Assembly (NCBI GenBank): GCA_033717875.1
Contig: JADDKJ010000027.1
Span: 1-47,850 of the forward strand
Reading direction: 5' to 3'
Length of the DNA: 47,850 bases
Source of the DNA: SBBG01 sp033717875
GTDB taxonomy: Bacteria > Pseudomonadota > Gammaproteobacteria > Ga0077554 > Ga007554
Under the pieces are notes generated by a model, which worked only from the letters and a program-made list of their open reading frames with translations, searched no databases and was not told where the DNA came from. The stretch's first letter is position 1. Each line of letters begins with the position of its first letter. Below, in pieces: positions 14,498 to 23,233 of this stretch. The position numbers and the translations under genes were made by a program.

Positions 14498-16237
14498 ATG
14501 AAACGATTGATTGTCAGCAACCCACATGATCTGGCGGATGCCCTGGTCAAATATCGGCCTTTGTCGGACGTGCGTCTCGGCGAGGTGCTGGTGGATGAAC
14601 GTATCATCAGCGAAGCCCAGCTTGCCGATGCTCTGGAGAGACGACGCAAATCCACCGGTAAGCCTTTAGGGCAGGTGCTGATTGATATGGGCGCGGTCAC
14701 TCCGGCGCAGGTCAATATGGCTTTGGCGGCCAAACTGGGCATCCCCTATGTGAAGCTGCAAGATTTCCAGGCCGAGCCGCGCATCATTGCCCGTCTGCCG
14801 GCCGAGATCGCGTTGCAGCACAATGTCTTTCCGCTTGGTGAAATGAACGGCAAGCTCATTGTCGCCATGGAAAATCCCCTCAATCAGACGGCGATCGATG
14901 CCTTGCGCTTCAATACCAGGATGAATGTCGAGGCCGTCATGGCTTCAGCGCAGGATCTGAGTGTCGTTCTGGGGAAATATTACGGCACCGCCGATGAAAC
15001 CGAGGCGCTCGAAGATCTCAAGATGGACCCGATCAAGGAGTCGGCCTCGATGGGCGAGTCCGCGCATCTCATCGAACAGCAGGCGCACAAGAAACCGATC
15101 GTCCGCTTGCTCAACTCCATTGTGTCGCAGGGCGTAACGCGTGGCGCTTCCGATATCAATATCCGCCCGGAGAAAGACCGGGTGAACGTCTATTACCGCA
15201 TCGACGGCAAGCTCCATTTTTCCAATGCCATAAGCAAATCGCTGCTCCCCGCCCTGGTGAGCCGCATCAAGATCACCGGGCAGATGGACATCGCCGAACG
15301 CCGCCTGCCCCAGGATGGGCATGCGCGGCTGATGCGCGGCGACAAGACCATCGACCTGCGCATCTCCGTCATCCCGACGGTCAGGGGCGAGAGCGTGGTG
15401 ATTCGCATCCTGGACAAGGAGGCTGGTCTCAAACCACTCGACAAGCTCGGCTTGCAGGAAAGAGAGCTGCGCATCATCAAGCATCTGCTGGCGAAACCGC
15501 ATGGCCTGTTTCTGGTGACCGGGCCGACCGGCTCGGGCAAATCGACAACGATGTATGCGTTGCTCAACGAGATCAGAAAAAGAAATCCGCACATTCTCAC
15601 CGTGGAAGATCCGGTGGAATACGATATGGACGGGATCGAGCAAGTCCAGGTGGCCTCCGATCGCGGCTACACCTTCGCCGCCGTGCTGCGCAATTTTCTG
15701 CGCCATGACCCCGATGTCATCATGGTCGGGGAAATCCGTGACGAAGAAACCGCCGCCGTCGCCAACAAGGCGGCCCTGACCGGCCACCTCGTGCTCAGCA
15801 CGCTTCACACCAATGATGCGGCTGGGACCGTCACCCGCCTGATCGAGATGGGCATCGAACCCTATCTGCTCGGTTCCACCCTCCTGGGTGTCATGGCGCA
15901 GCGTCTGGTGCGCGTGAATTGTCCTCATTGTGTCGAGGAAGAGAGCGTGGAACCGTCCTTGCGCAAGGCTTTGAACATCGGTCCTTCGGAGGTATTCTAT
16001 CGCGGCAAGGGATGCCCCGCCTGCAATTTCGCTGGTTATCACGGACGCATGACGGTATGCGAACTGCTCCACGTCACCTCCGAAATCATCGAGGCCATCA
16101 ATACAGGCAAAGCCATGCGGGAGATTCTTCGGATCGCCGTTGCCCAGGGCATGACGCGCTTGACGGAAAATGCCTTGACGCTGGCGCGGCAGGGGAAGAC
16201 CTCGGTTGAGGAGGTGCTGGCAGTGAGGATTGATTAG
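14498..16237 (+). CDS. GspE/PilB-family ATPase with N-terminal MshEN c-di-GMP-binding domain
   Basis: Hexameric motor ATPase of the type II secretion/type IV pilus class, 579 residues. The N-terminal MshEN domain has two tandem c-di-GMP-binding motifs: RLGEVLVDERIISEAQLADAL at 26-46 in the first, and PLGQVL (56-61) with AVTPAQVNMAL in the second. The ATPase core has Walker A GPTGSGKST (342-350), an Asp box with TVEDPVEY, Walker B with PDVIMVGEIRDEETA, and a His box with STLHTND. A four-Cys zinc site is C475, C478, C506, C509. No pilin, PilC/GspF or secretin gene is adjacent, so it is an orphan beside a divergent diguanylate cyclase. It could be a pilus extension motor (MshE/PilB) or a secretion ATPase; sequence alone does not decide. 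Confidence 0.92.
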   Translation: MKRLIVSNPHDLADALVKYRPLSDVRLGEVLVDERIISEAQLADALERRRKSTGKPLGQVLIDMGAVTPAQVNMALAAKLGIPYVKLQDFQAEPRIIARLPAEIALQHNVFPLGEMNGKLIVAMENPLNQTAIDALRFNTRMNVEAVMASAQDLSVVLGKYYGTADETEALEDLKMDPIKESASMGESAHLIEQQAHKKPIVRLLNSIVSQGVTRGASDINIRPEKDRVNVYYRIDGKLHFSNAISKSLLPALVSRIKITGQMDIAERRLPQDGHARLMRGDKTIDLRISVIPTVRGESVVIRILDKEAGLKPLDKLGLQERELRIIKHLLAKPHGLFLVTGPTGSGKSTTMYALLNEIRKRNPHILTVEDPVEYDMDGIEQVQVASDRGYTFAAVLRNFLRHDPDVIMVGEIRDEETAAVANKAALTGHLVLSTLHTNDAAGTVTRLIEMGIEPYLLGSTLLGVMAQRLVRVNCPHCVEEESVEPSLRKALNIGPSEVFYRGKGCPACNFAGYHGRMTVCELLHVTSEIIEAINTGKAMREILRIAVAQGMTRLTENALTLARQGKTSVEEVLAVRID

Positions 16238-16351
16238 GGAAGCTCTCCGGGCAAGAAAGTTCTTTATCTCTCCGTCAGCGACGCCTTGACCGGTGGACAG
16301 CATGGTACATTCATAGGGTCTTTTTGTGTAATATGGTGATTGAATAGTTGA

Positions 16352-16502
16352 GGAAACTCTGAATAATTCCATCCTGGAATTCTCAGAGCACGAAAAGCAA
16401 AAATGTGATTTTTGCTTTTCTTCATTTTTCAATCACTTGCCGTGATTGAAAAATGCCGGCACATCCTTGTGTCGTGGAACCCCTGAATTAATCAGAGGTT
16501 CC
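16352..16502 (+). mobile_element. MITE-like element A, copy 2 (complete, with TTGA duplication)
   Basis: A 151 bp non-coding element. Terminal inverted repeats are GGAAACTCTGAATAATTC at the left and GAATTAATCAGAGGTTCC at the right (16 of 18 pairs match). It is flanked by TTGA on both sides (16348-16351 and 16503-16506), an apparent 4-base target duplication. Internal hairpins are AATTCCATCCTGGAATT, GCAAAAATGTGATTTTTGC and CAATCACTTGCCGTGATTG. A decayed second copy is at 113-261 in the opposite orientation. The rest of 16238-16578 has no gene; the element ends 76 bases before the methyltransferase start. Confidence 0.82.
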
Positions 16503-16578
16503 TTGAGAAAAACACCGCTGATGCCGCCCGTCAGATAAAAACCTTGATTCCGGCTTGCTGTGCTGGGGAGACTGAAGA

Positions 16579-17532
16579 GTGTATGGTGAAAATCGCATAG
16601 ACGATGCCAAAAGAATCGCACGTGCCGTAGTGACGGATCAGTTGGCGCGCCTGGCCCCGCGCCTATACATCCAGCTCACTGGCCAGACGGGTAGGGGGGC
16701 GAAGGAGGAATCGGCTGCGCAAATAGCGCGCTATTTCCGGGAGTGTTTCGAAGATTATTTGGCGGCGCTTCAGGTCAACGCCGCAGATACAGAGCCTTTC
16801 CTCGCTGGCAAGCGAGTGCTGGAATACGGGCCGGGTGATGTGCCGGCGGTTGCCATGTTGATGGTTGCTCATGGCGCGGAGAAAGTTTATTGTGTGGATC
16901 GGTTTCCGATGGTGACACTTTCGCCGAAGAACGTCGAAGTGTTGACCTGTTTGCTGGAGGGTCTGAGCGGAGAAGCGAAGCGGCGCGCCAAGTCGTGTTT
17001 CCGCGAATCCGGCCGACCCGCCTCGGGCTTATCGGAAGATCGCATCCATTATCTCGTTCGTCCCGGCGGCTTGTCGGGACTCAGCCGCGCAGTCGACCTG
17101 GTGATCTCCCGCGCTGTGCTGGAACACGTTGATGATCTTTCCGCCACCTTCGCCGATATGTATCACGCTTTGCGTGACGGCGGGATATCCGCGCACCAGG
17201 TCGACCTGAAAAGCCATGGTCTCCACCGCCGTAATCCGCTGGATTTCCTGACTTGGCCGCAATCTTTGTGGCAATGGATGTATGGGCACAAGGGCGTTCC
17301 CAATCGCTGGCGGGTGGATCGCTATCGCGACGTGATCCGGGAACGCGGACTGGATATGATACTCTTGGAGCCTACAGGGCACGCAAGCGAAACCGATGTC
17401 GAAGAAGTGCGGCCCTATCTTGCGCCACCGTTCAGAAATCTTTCTGATGAGGATTTGTCGTGGCTTGGTTTCTGGCTTATATGCCGCAAGCCAGGAATGG
17501 GCATCATCGATGAATTGCCGAAAACATGCTAA
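16579..17532 (+). CDS. Class I SAM-dependent methyltransferase
   Basis: A 317-residue soluble protein. Motif I is VLEYGPGDVPAVAMLMVAHGA near residues 79-99, followed by the acidic loop VYCVDRFP. The post-motif region DLVISRAVLEHVDDL matches the motif II/III area of small-molecule and lipid/sugar methyltransferases. The start is GTG, preceded by GGGGAG at a spacing of 8. Its position beside a polysaccharide cluster suggests a glycan or lipid substrate, but it is on the opposite strand and the substrate cannot be read from sequence. A complete MITE-like element lies just upstream and may influence its promoter. Confidence 0.75.
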   Translation: MYGENRIDDAKRIARAVVTDQLARLAPRLYIQLTGQTGRGAKEESAAQIARYFRECFEDYLAALQVNAADTEPFLAGKRVLEYGPGDVPAVAMLMVAHGAEKVYCVDRFPMVTLSPKNVEVLTCLLEGLSGEAKRRAKSCFRESGRPASGLSEDRIHYLVRPGGLSGLSRAVDLVISRAVLEHVDDLSATFADMYHALRDGGISAHQVDLKSHGLHRRNPLDFLTWPQSLWQWMYGHKGVPNRWRVDRYRDVIRERGLDMILLEPTGHASETDVEEVRPYLAPPFRNLSDEDLSWLGFWLICRKPGMGIIDELPKTC

Positions 17533-17572
17533 GTATGCCTGGGTCACGTAACGCCCAATAATGAGGTTTGAC

Positions 17573-18370
17573 ATGAGAAAGACAGGATTGGGTGGCTTGT
17601 TATTCGTGATCGCAAATCTGGCGTGGGGACAACAATTTGGCGCCACTCCGCAAGAGCAGGCGATGTGCCAAGTGAAGATCTATGCCGGAAGAGACACCTC
17701 CGATAGCGGAAACTGGCAGCATATGCACCATTACTGTGATTGCCTGCGGTTCACGGACCGGGCGGCGACGGCAAGGGGCGATAAAAACGATTTCAAATAC
17801 AATTTGCAGTTGGCCATCGAGGGTTGCGATTACATCTTCTCTCATTCCACGCCGGATTTTTATATGCGTCCCGAGGTACACGTGTCCAAGGGCAGGGCAT
17901 TGAGGTTGGCCGGCAGAGATGCCGAAGCCTCCATGGAGTTTTCCAAAGCGCGGCAATTAAACCCGAACTACGCGCCGGCTTATAATGAGCTCGCCAGCCT
18001 TTACATTCGTCAAGGGAATAAAAAGACGGCCCTTGAGGTGGTTACAGATGGTTTGAGGCATATTGCGGGATCCAAATCCCTGCAACGCCGTTATCTTGAA
18101 TTGGGCGGAAAGTTACCTTATCCGGTCCCGGAGCAATCTCCCGATACGGCTGCCAAAGCGGAAGAGACCGCCCCCAGTGATGCTCCTGCCCAAGGAACGG
18201 CATCTCCCGCGCCATCGGAAACCCAAACGAATGCGCAGACCGGGGCGGAGAGCGCCTCCGGCACGAGTGCCGAGACCGCCCCTAAGATAGGTTCACCCGC
18301 AAACCCGTGGTGCCGATTCTGTCCTCCTCCCGAATTGCAACAGCCAAGTCAGTCTCCAGCCACGCCATGA
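17573..18370 (+). CDS. Exported TPR-containing protein of unknown function
   Basis: A 265-residue protein with an N-terminal signal peptide (MRKTGLGGLLFVIANLAWG, cleavage near residue 19). The middle has at least two TPR-like helix pairs (YMRPEVHVSKGRALRLAGRD..., NPNYAPAYNELASLYIRQGN). After about residue 185 it becomes a low-complexity Pro/Ala/Ser/Thr/Glu-rich tail ending in WCRFCPPPE. Extra cysteines (CQVKIYAG, HHYCDC) suggest periplasmic disulfides. The start at 17573 was chosen over 17561 because TGAGGT gives a well-spaced Shine-Dalgarno. Its last 89 bases overlap the 3' end of the convergent GT2-phosphatase fusion gene. It may be a scaffold for envelope polysaccharide assembly, by context only. 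Confidence 0.65.
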   Translation: MRKTGLGGLLFVIANLAWGQQFGATPQEQAMCQVKIYAGRDTSDSGNWQHMHHYCDCLRFTDRAATARGDKNDFKYNLQLAIEGCDYIFSHSTPDFYMRPEVHVSKGRALRLAGRDAEASMEFSKARQLNPNYAPAYNELASLYIRQGNKKTALEVVTDGLRHIAGSKSLQRRYLELGGKLPYPVPEQSPDTAAKAEETAPSDAPAQGTASPAPSETQTNAQTGAESASGTSAETAPKIGSPANPWCRFCPPPELQQPSQSPATP

Positions 18371-21300
18371 GGCTGCGCTGGAGGTTTTCCGCGACATCGG
18401 GGTGAAGATCGATCACATTCGAATCGCAATGCGGATCATTTTCCAGGTCAAACAGCCTGTAGACGATCCCGTTGTGTGTCGGCTCATAGGTGAGTTTCCA
18501 TCGCGCTGTCCTGATCATCCGGTCCTTGGCCTTGATGATGACATCCCGGTATTCCGGTTTGATCGCCAGAGTGCCGGTGCGCTTGTCGGGTACTTCGAGC
18601 AATTCGGGCAAGTCCGGGTAGCGCAAGTGATCCGGCGAGGTGCCTGGCAGTGTGGTTAACCAGATGCCGGTTTCGTTATAGGCGGCCAGATCAGGATCGG
18701 CCTCCCGGTTTTCCATGCGGGGCACAAGCGACACGCCATCCATGTGTTCGGGCTTCTCTATGCCAAGGAGATCGAGCAGGGTGGGAGCGATATCCACCGT
18801 CCGCGCGATGGACGACACCATCCCACCCGAGGGTTTGCGCGGGTCCATGATGATCAACGGAACGCGAGCGCTGTGATCTCCCCTCACGCTGTTACCCTGG
18901 CCCCAGGTGTCGTGTTCGAAAAATTCCATGCCGTGATCGCTGTAGATGACGATGATGGTATTGTCGGCGATGCCCAGTTTTTCGATGTGATCAGTTATCC
19001 TGGCGACTTCATCATCGAAACTTTTCACGCAGCCATCGTAAAGATTGATGATCTGGTCGAGGTCGAATTCTTTCTTGCTGTCACCCTGCCGGCGGATGAT
19101 CTCGAACGGGTCGGTGAGTCGCGCCATCACGAATTTCGATTCGCCATCATAATGTGGCTCGGAATACAGGGTGTAATAGGGGTACTCCGAGCCGAACGGC
19201 GGGTGAGTGGTGGCCATGAACACATTGAGGAAAAACGGGCGGCGTGCGGCGGCGAGGTGGCCGATCATCGCCCGTGCATCGCGGCCGATTTCGCGTGTCA
19301 GTGGAATGCCGCCAAGATAATATATCTCGGGCAGGAAGCGCTTGCCGAAACCGTTATGGGTGAACAGGGAAAGAAACAGCCGCAGATCCTTTGGCCCTTG
19401 GCGGATGAGGTACTTGATGTTCCACTGATCTTCGGGCAGATCACATCGCTCGAAACCGAGATTGAACTTGCCCATGTCGGCAGCCGCCCAATCGCCGATG
19501 GCCGCCGTCATGTAACCGGCTTCACCCAGGAGGTTGGGGAGTCCGGGCAGGGACAAATCGAGCTGATCGTCACCGATAAAATTGTCGCGCACGCCGTGGG
19601 TTTGCGGCCATGTGCCGGTGAGGAGGGAGATCAGGCTGGGCGCGGTGCGCGCGCAAGGGACATAACAGTGGGTGAAATGCGTACCACGCCGGGCGAGTGC
19701 GCTTAGAAAAGGGGTGAGATTGCGGTGATACTGGCCGTTTGCCACGCGATCGGCGCGCAGCGTGTCCGATCCGATCATGACGATATTGGGGTGGGATGGA
19801 TCGGTTGCGGCGGCAGTGCTCACCGGCAGGCTTTCATTTCCGGGCGACAGCGCCCTCACGATGATCGCCGTCGCGGTTGCGAGTATCGTCCCAATCATCA
19901 GGTGAGTCCACTGTCCCTGGCTCAGTATGCCCGTCAGATCTGCGACGACCGCAAGCGTTGCCAGCAAGACAAGTGCCCAGTGCAATATCTGCAATCGCGC
20001 CGGCGACAGCCGTCGCCACAATGGGTACAAGCGGCTCAGCCGATAGTGGGAGGACGCGGCGATGGTGGCGGGCAGATAGAGCAGATGGCGGCAGAACTGC
20101 AACGAAGTGACGGCGCCGATGCCGCAGAAGGCGGCGATCACCGCGCCTGCGATGGTGAATTCGGCATCCGCCGCCCGGCTCAGGGATGAATAGATGGCGA
20201 CGCCCGCCACCGCCATCAGTCCGCTGATCAGCAGCGCCCAGGCGGCGAGACGTCCGAAAGCGAACAGGGAATAACGGGAGTAATGTTTCTGAATCTCCTG
20301 TTTAAGTGTTGGCCCCGTCCGTGAGAAACCGATGATCGACTTCACTAGCAGGGCCAAGGTGGACAAGGTGGCGGCCCCGACGGCGGAGAATGCGCCTTCC
20401 CACAGCGCTTGCGGCGGTGACGACACAAGGGCTGAGGCCGTCGCCACGCCAAACGCCAATGCGACGGGGGCAATCCCTGGCGCCATCTGGCAGGAGGCAG
20501 TGAGTGTCTGCCCGGGCGCATCGGAAACGGGTTTTGCCGCCATGCCGCGCATTTCGCCCAGCGTGGCCGCCAGGCGCACGAGATAGAACCGAGTGCGGAC
20601 CCAGCTCGTCGATAGCGTGGCCCCCCCCGCGTATTCGACGAACTTGCGCCACATGTAGCGCGGTATCGACTGGCCTTGGCTATGGACGCGGGCAACGGAG
20701 CGCGAGCGCTGATAGCTCTTTTGGAGAATGTAGCGAAGTCTGAATCGTTCCAGATCCACATAATGGTGTTGCACCACGTCGGGCGCATACTGGAGTTTTT
20801 CACCCGAGGTGAGCGCGCGCAGCACGAATTCACTGTCCTCGCCACCACCGAGGTCGTGGCCATGTGGCCCGAGTTCTGTGGAAAAACCGCCGACCCGCTC
20901 GAACACCTCCCGTCTCAGAAACAAATTTCCCCCGCCGGGCAAAGGCAATTGCCCGCCGGGGGCCAGAGGTTGCGGTTGATCACCATAGTCATAGCGTGGC
21001 ACGGGTAGGGGGTAGATGCGGTAGGGACCCTGGTCGTGCACCCATGCCGGCTCCTTGCCGTCCCAATCCGGCAGGATGCGGCCGCAAAACATCGTGGCTT
21101 GAGGGTATGTCTTAACCGCATTGCAAATGCCGGTGAAAAAGCCGGGATCGACACGATGGTCGTCATCCACCATGGCGACAACATCAGTGGTAAGCGCCGG
21201 AATGGCGCGATTCAGGGCATGCGATTTTCCAGGTGTTTTTTCTTCCAGCCATCTAAGAGGCAGAAAATTGTTCGCTGTGGCATTTTCCAGATACTGATGT

Positions 21301-21452
21301 AAGAAATCGACGGTGCCGTCGGTGCAAGCGTTCGCGACCACCAGTATCTCGATGTGGCAATCATTCGGGCGCGCGGCCCGATTGAGAGAATCGAGTGTTT
21401 GCTCCAGCAGGTGCGCGCGGTTGTGCGTGCAGATTAATATGGTGAGATCCAT
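18282..21452 (-). CDS. Fusion of GT2 glycosyltransferase, membrane region and sulfatase-like (alkaline phosphatase superfamily) domain
   Basis: A 1056-residue three-part protein. Residues 1-300 form a GT-A family 2 glycosyltransferase (LTILICTHNR, DDD at 96-98, GGGEDSEFVLRA for the acceptor/base region). Residues about 325-535 hold several hydrophobic segments. Residues about 552-1040 are a sulfatase-like hydrolase: metal Asp in SDTLRADR (562-569), nucleophile region ARTAPSLISLLTG with Thr603 at the C/S-x-P-S position, and SDHGMEF (838-844). Thr instead of Cys/Ser, and Leu where sulfatases have Arg, argue against a formylglycine sulfatase and towards a Thr-nucleophile phosphotransferase or related enzyme. 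It is the last gene of the polysaccharide cluster and could add a sugar and then a phosphate-linked group. Its 3' end overlaps the TPR gene. Confidence 0.82.
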   Translation of the reverse strand: MDLTILICTHNRAHLLEQTLDSLNRAARPNDCHIEILVVANACTDGTVDFLHQYLENATANNFLPLRWLEEKTPGKSHALNRAIPALTTDVVAMVDDDHRVDPGFFTGICNAVKTYPQATMFCGRILPDWDGKEPAWVHDQGPYRIYPLPVPRYDYGDQPQPLAPGGQLPLPGGGNLFLRREVFERVGGFSTELGPHGHDLGGGEDSEFVLRALTSGEKLQYAPDVVQHHYVDLERFRLRYILQKSYQRSRSVARVHSQGQSIPRYMWRKFVEYAGGATLSTSWVRTRFYLVRLAATLGEMRGMAAKPVSDAPGQTLTASCQMAPGIAPVALAFGVATASALVSSPPQALWEGAFSAVGAATLSTLALLVKSIIGFSRTGPTLKQEIQKHYSRYSLFAFGRLAAWALLISGLMAVAGVAIYSSLSRAADAEFTIAGAVIAAFCGIGAVTSLQFCRHLLYLPATIAASSHYRLSRLYPLWRRLSPARLQILHWALVLLATLAVVADLTGILSQGQWTHLMIGTILATATAIIVRALSPGNESLPVSTAAATDPSHPNIVMIGSDTLRADRVANGQYHRNLTPFLSALARRGTHFTHCYVPCARTAPSLISLLTGTWPQTHGVRDNFIGDDQLDLSLPGLPNLLGEAGYMTAAIGDWAAADMGKFNLGFERCDLPEDQWNIKYLIRQGPKDLRLFLSLFTHNGFGKRFLPEIYYLGGIPLTREIGRDARAMIGHLAAARRPFFLNVFMATTHPPFGSEYPYYTLYSEPHYDGESKFVMARLTDPFEIIRRQGDSKKEFDLDQIINLYDGCVKSFDDEVARITDHIEKLGIADNTIIVIYSDHGMEFFEHDTWGQGNSVRGDHSARVPLIIMDPRKPSGGMVSSIARTVDIAPTLLDLLGIEKPEHMDGVSLVPRMENREADPDLAAYNETGIWLTTLPGTSPDHLRYPDLPELLEVPDKRTGTLAIKPEYRDVIIKAKDRMIRTARWKLTYEPTHNGIVYRLFDLENDPHCDSNVIDLHPDVAENLQRSLMAWLETDLAVAIREEDRIGTTGLRVNLS

Positions 21453-21455
21453 GTT

Positions 21456-22403
21456 TTATCCGAACGCCCACCCGGAAAGGTATCCCAGGAAGTACGCCAC
21501 ATTCATTTCCTTGCGCAATGTCGTGTCGCGGCCGCCTGTTCTCCATTGTTGGATGGTGGTATGAATGGCGCGCCCTAGCTGGGGAATCAGATAAGCCGGG
21601 GGGATTCTGGATTTTCCGCCACGCTTCCTCATGCCTTCCATCCGTCCCTGTCGATAATGAAGGTCGATGAAATAGCCGCGCCTGAGTTTGTTGGCCTGTA
21701 TCCGGTGATAGATCACCGCATTGGGAACCCAGCGGACATCGCATCCCAGCTCGATCATGCGGCGGTAAATTTCGGTGTCTTCGCCGCCGGTGTTGTCGGT
21801 ACCCTTGCGTCCCAGTCCGGCGTCGAAGTTCCCGATGCGCTGGAACAGACGGGTCTTGAAGGCGAAGTTGCCGCCGAAGATCGGCGTACCGGGTTCGGTG
21901 AGGCGGCGCGATTCGGGGCCATGATCGAGTTTGCCGAGGAATCCCAGCAGCTCATCCTGCAACCATGCCGGGCGGGCGCCGTCTTCGAACATGACTTCTA
22001 TTCTGCCGCCGAGGGCGTCCGGCCGATGATTCTGAATGGCATGTTCGTAGCTCGTCAGCCATTCGGGAGCGGGCGTCTCATCATCGTCCATGAAGAGGAT
22101 GTACTCGCCCCGTGCCTCATCAATGGCGCGGTTTCTGGCGTTGGACAGCCCCAATTTCTCTTCTTTCACTACACGCACCGGCAGCCCTGCCGCCTGCCAG
22201 TCTGTTGCACTTAAAAGCTCGGCTGTGCCGTCCGAACTGGCGTTATCGATGATGAGCAATTCCCACGGCTCCCGGGGTGGTTCGAGCTTGCCCAGATCGG
22301 TCAGGGTGCGCTTCAGTCTTTCAAGGTGGTTATGGGTGCACAGCGCCACCGTGTAGTGGATGGCCGGATGCGGTGTATTTTCTATGGTGGCAGGGTTGGT
22401 CAT
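21456..22403 (-). CDS. Family 2 glycosyltransferase
   Basis: A 315-residue GT-A glycosyltransferase of the surface polysaccharide cluster. It has the N-terminal nucleotide-sugar motif TVALCTHNHLERLKRTL, IIDNASSDGTAELL, the metal-binding DDDE in ILFMDDDETPAPEW, and TGGEDTEIYRRMIELG as the acceptor/base region. No clear transmembrane helix; it may associate with the inner membrane through its C-terminus. It overlaps the upstream deacetylase gene by 4 bases and ends 3 bases before the fusion gene's start, so all three should be coupled. Donor and acceptor sugars cannot be inferred. Confidence 0.88.
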   Translation of the reverse strand: MTNPATIENTPHPAIHYTVALCTHNHLERLKRTLTDLGKLEPPREPWELLIIDNASSDGTAELLSATDWQAAGLPVRVVKEEKLGLSNARNRAIDEARGEYILFMDDDETPAPEWLTSYEHAIQNHRPDALGGRIEVMFEDGARPAWLQDELLGFLGKLDHGPESRRLTEPGTPIFGGNFAFKTRLFQRIGNFDAGLGRKGTDNTGGEDTEIYRRMIELGCDVRWVPNAVIYHRIQANKLRRGYFIDLHYRQGRMEGMRKRGGKSRIPPAYLIPQLGRAIHTTIQQWRTGGRDTTLRKEMNVAYFLGYLSGWAFG

Positions 22404-23233
22404 GACCGGTCACCAATCCCGAGCTTTGCCGCGAACTGGCCGGCATAGTAGCGGAGGGAATGTTGCAATGAGCCATCATTGCTGCCCAGCATGACTTTGC
22501 GGCGTAATTGCGCGGGTGTGTCGGTGCCGAACACATCGAGGCGACGAATCCGGTAAGGATCAAGGCCCGGCCGGTTGAAGCCGGGTTGCACCGAAAAGGC
22601 GGCGCGGTAGCCTGCCTCGCGAGCGACGGCGACCACACGTTCGTCATAGCGTCCGTAGGGATAGGCGAGATAGGGAACATCCGTGCCCAACAAATCTTCA
22701 AGCTCCGTTTTCGCCCTGCAAAGCTCATCCTTCAAATCCTGATCCGTGGTCTTTGTCAGATCGGCGTGGGTGCGCGAATGGGAATGGAAAGAGAAGCCAT
22801 GCTTGCGCATCTCTTCGATGTGGTCGCGGCCGAGCAGGGGATAGGTGCGGCCGGAAGGGTTTTCCTTTTCACACCACACGTCTCTCTTGCCGGTGAGCGA
22901 GCTGACCAGAAATACCGTGGCCGGCCAGCCGAGTTGGGCGAGCACCGGCATCGCATGTTCATAGACGCCATAAAAACCGTCGTCGAATGTCAGCAGGAAT
23001 GTTTTGTCACCCAATGTTTTTTTCCCGGACAGCCATGCCACGAAATCTTCAATGGTGCATGGCCGCATGCCGTGTCTGCACAGGATGCGCATGTGGGCGG
23101 CGAAACGATCCGGTGCGATGCAATACTTGCGCTCCCAGTCGTTCACCGCTTCGCCGACGCGGTGATACATGAGTACCGGAATGCGGCCGGCGTTCATGGC
23201 GGCGCCTGATTGCGTGAGATTATTTGTCGGCAT
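22400..23233 (-). CDS. Polysaccharide deacetylase (NodB homology domain, CE4)
   Basis: A 277-residue carbohydrate esterase family 4 protein. The catalytic/metal motif TFDDG is at 82-86 (motif 1), with the metal-binding histidines in HSHSRTHADL at 150-159 (motif 2), then YPYGRYDE (motif 3). It opens with PVLMYHRVGE, typical of the XrtA/PEP-CTERM and polysaccharide-cluster deacetylases. No signal peptide is visible, so it probably works on a cytoplasmic lipid-linked intermediate, removing N-acetyl groups from an amino sugar. The start may be 23233 (overlapping the upstream gene by 14) or the inner ATG at 23197; neither has a strong Shine-Dalgarno. Confidence 0.87.
   Translation of the reverse strand: MPTNNLTQSGAAMNAGRIPVLMYHRVGEAVNDWERKYCIAPDRFAAHMRILCRHGMRPCTIEDFVAWLSGKKTLGDKTFLLTFDDGFYGVYEHAMPVLAQLGWPATVFLVSSLTGKRDVWCEKENPSGRTYPLLGRDHIEEMRKHGFSFHSHSRTHADLTKTTDQDLKDELCRAKTELEDLLGTDVPYLAYPYGRYDERVVAVAREAGYRAAFSVQPGFNRPGLDPYRIRRLDVFGTDTPAQLRRKVMLGSNDGSLQHSLRYYAGQFAAKLGIGDRS

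Noticed and set aside
14945..16432. A 495-codon minus-strand open frame
   Set aside because: Antisense to the MshEN ATPase; its start lies inside the MITE-like element and its composition is typical of a shadow frame.
18888..19650. A classical sulfatase acting with the SUMF1 proteins as its maturase
   Set aside because: The sulfatase-like domain has Thr at the modified position, so it would not be a formylglycine substrate, and it lies about 20 kb from the SUMF1 genes on the other strand.
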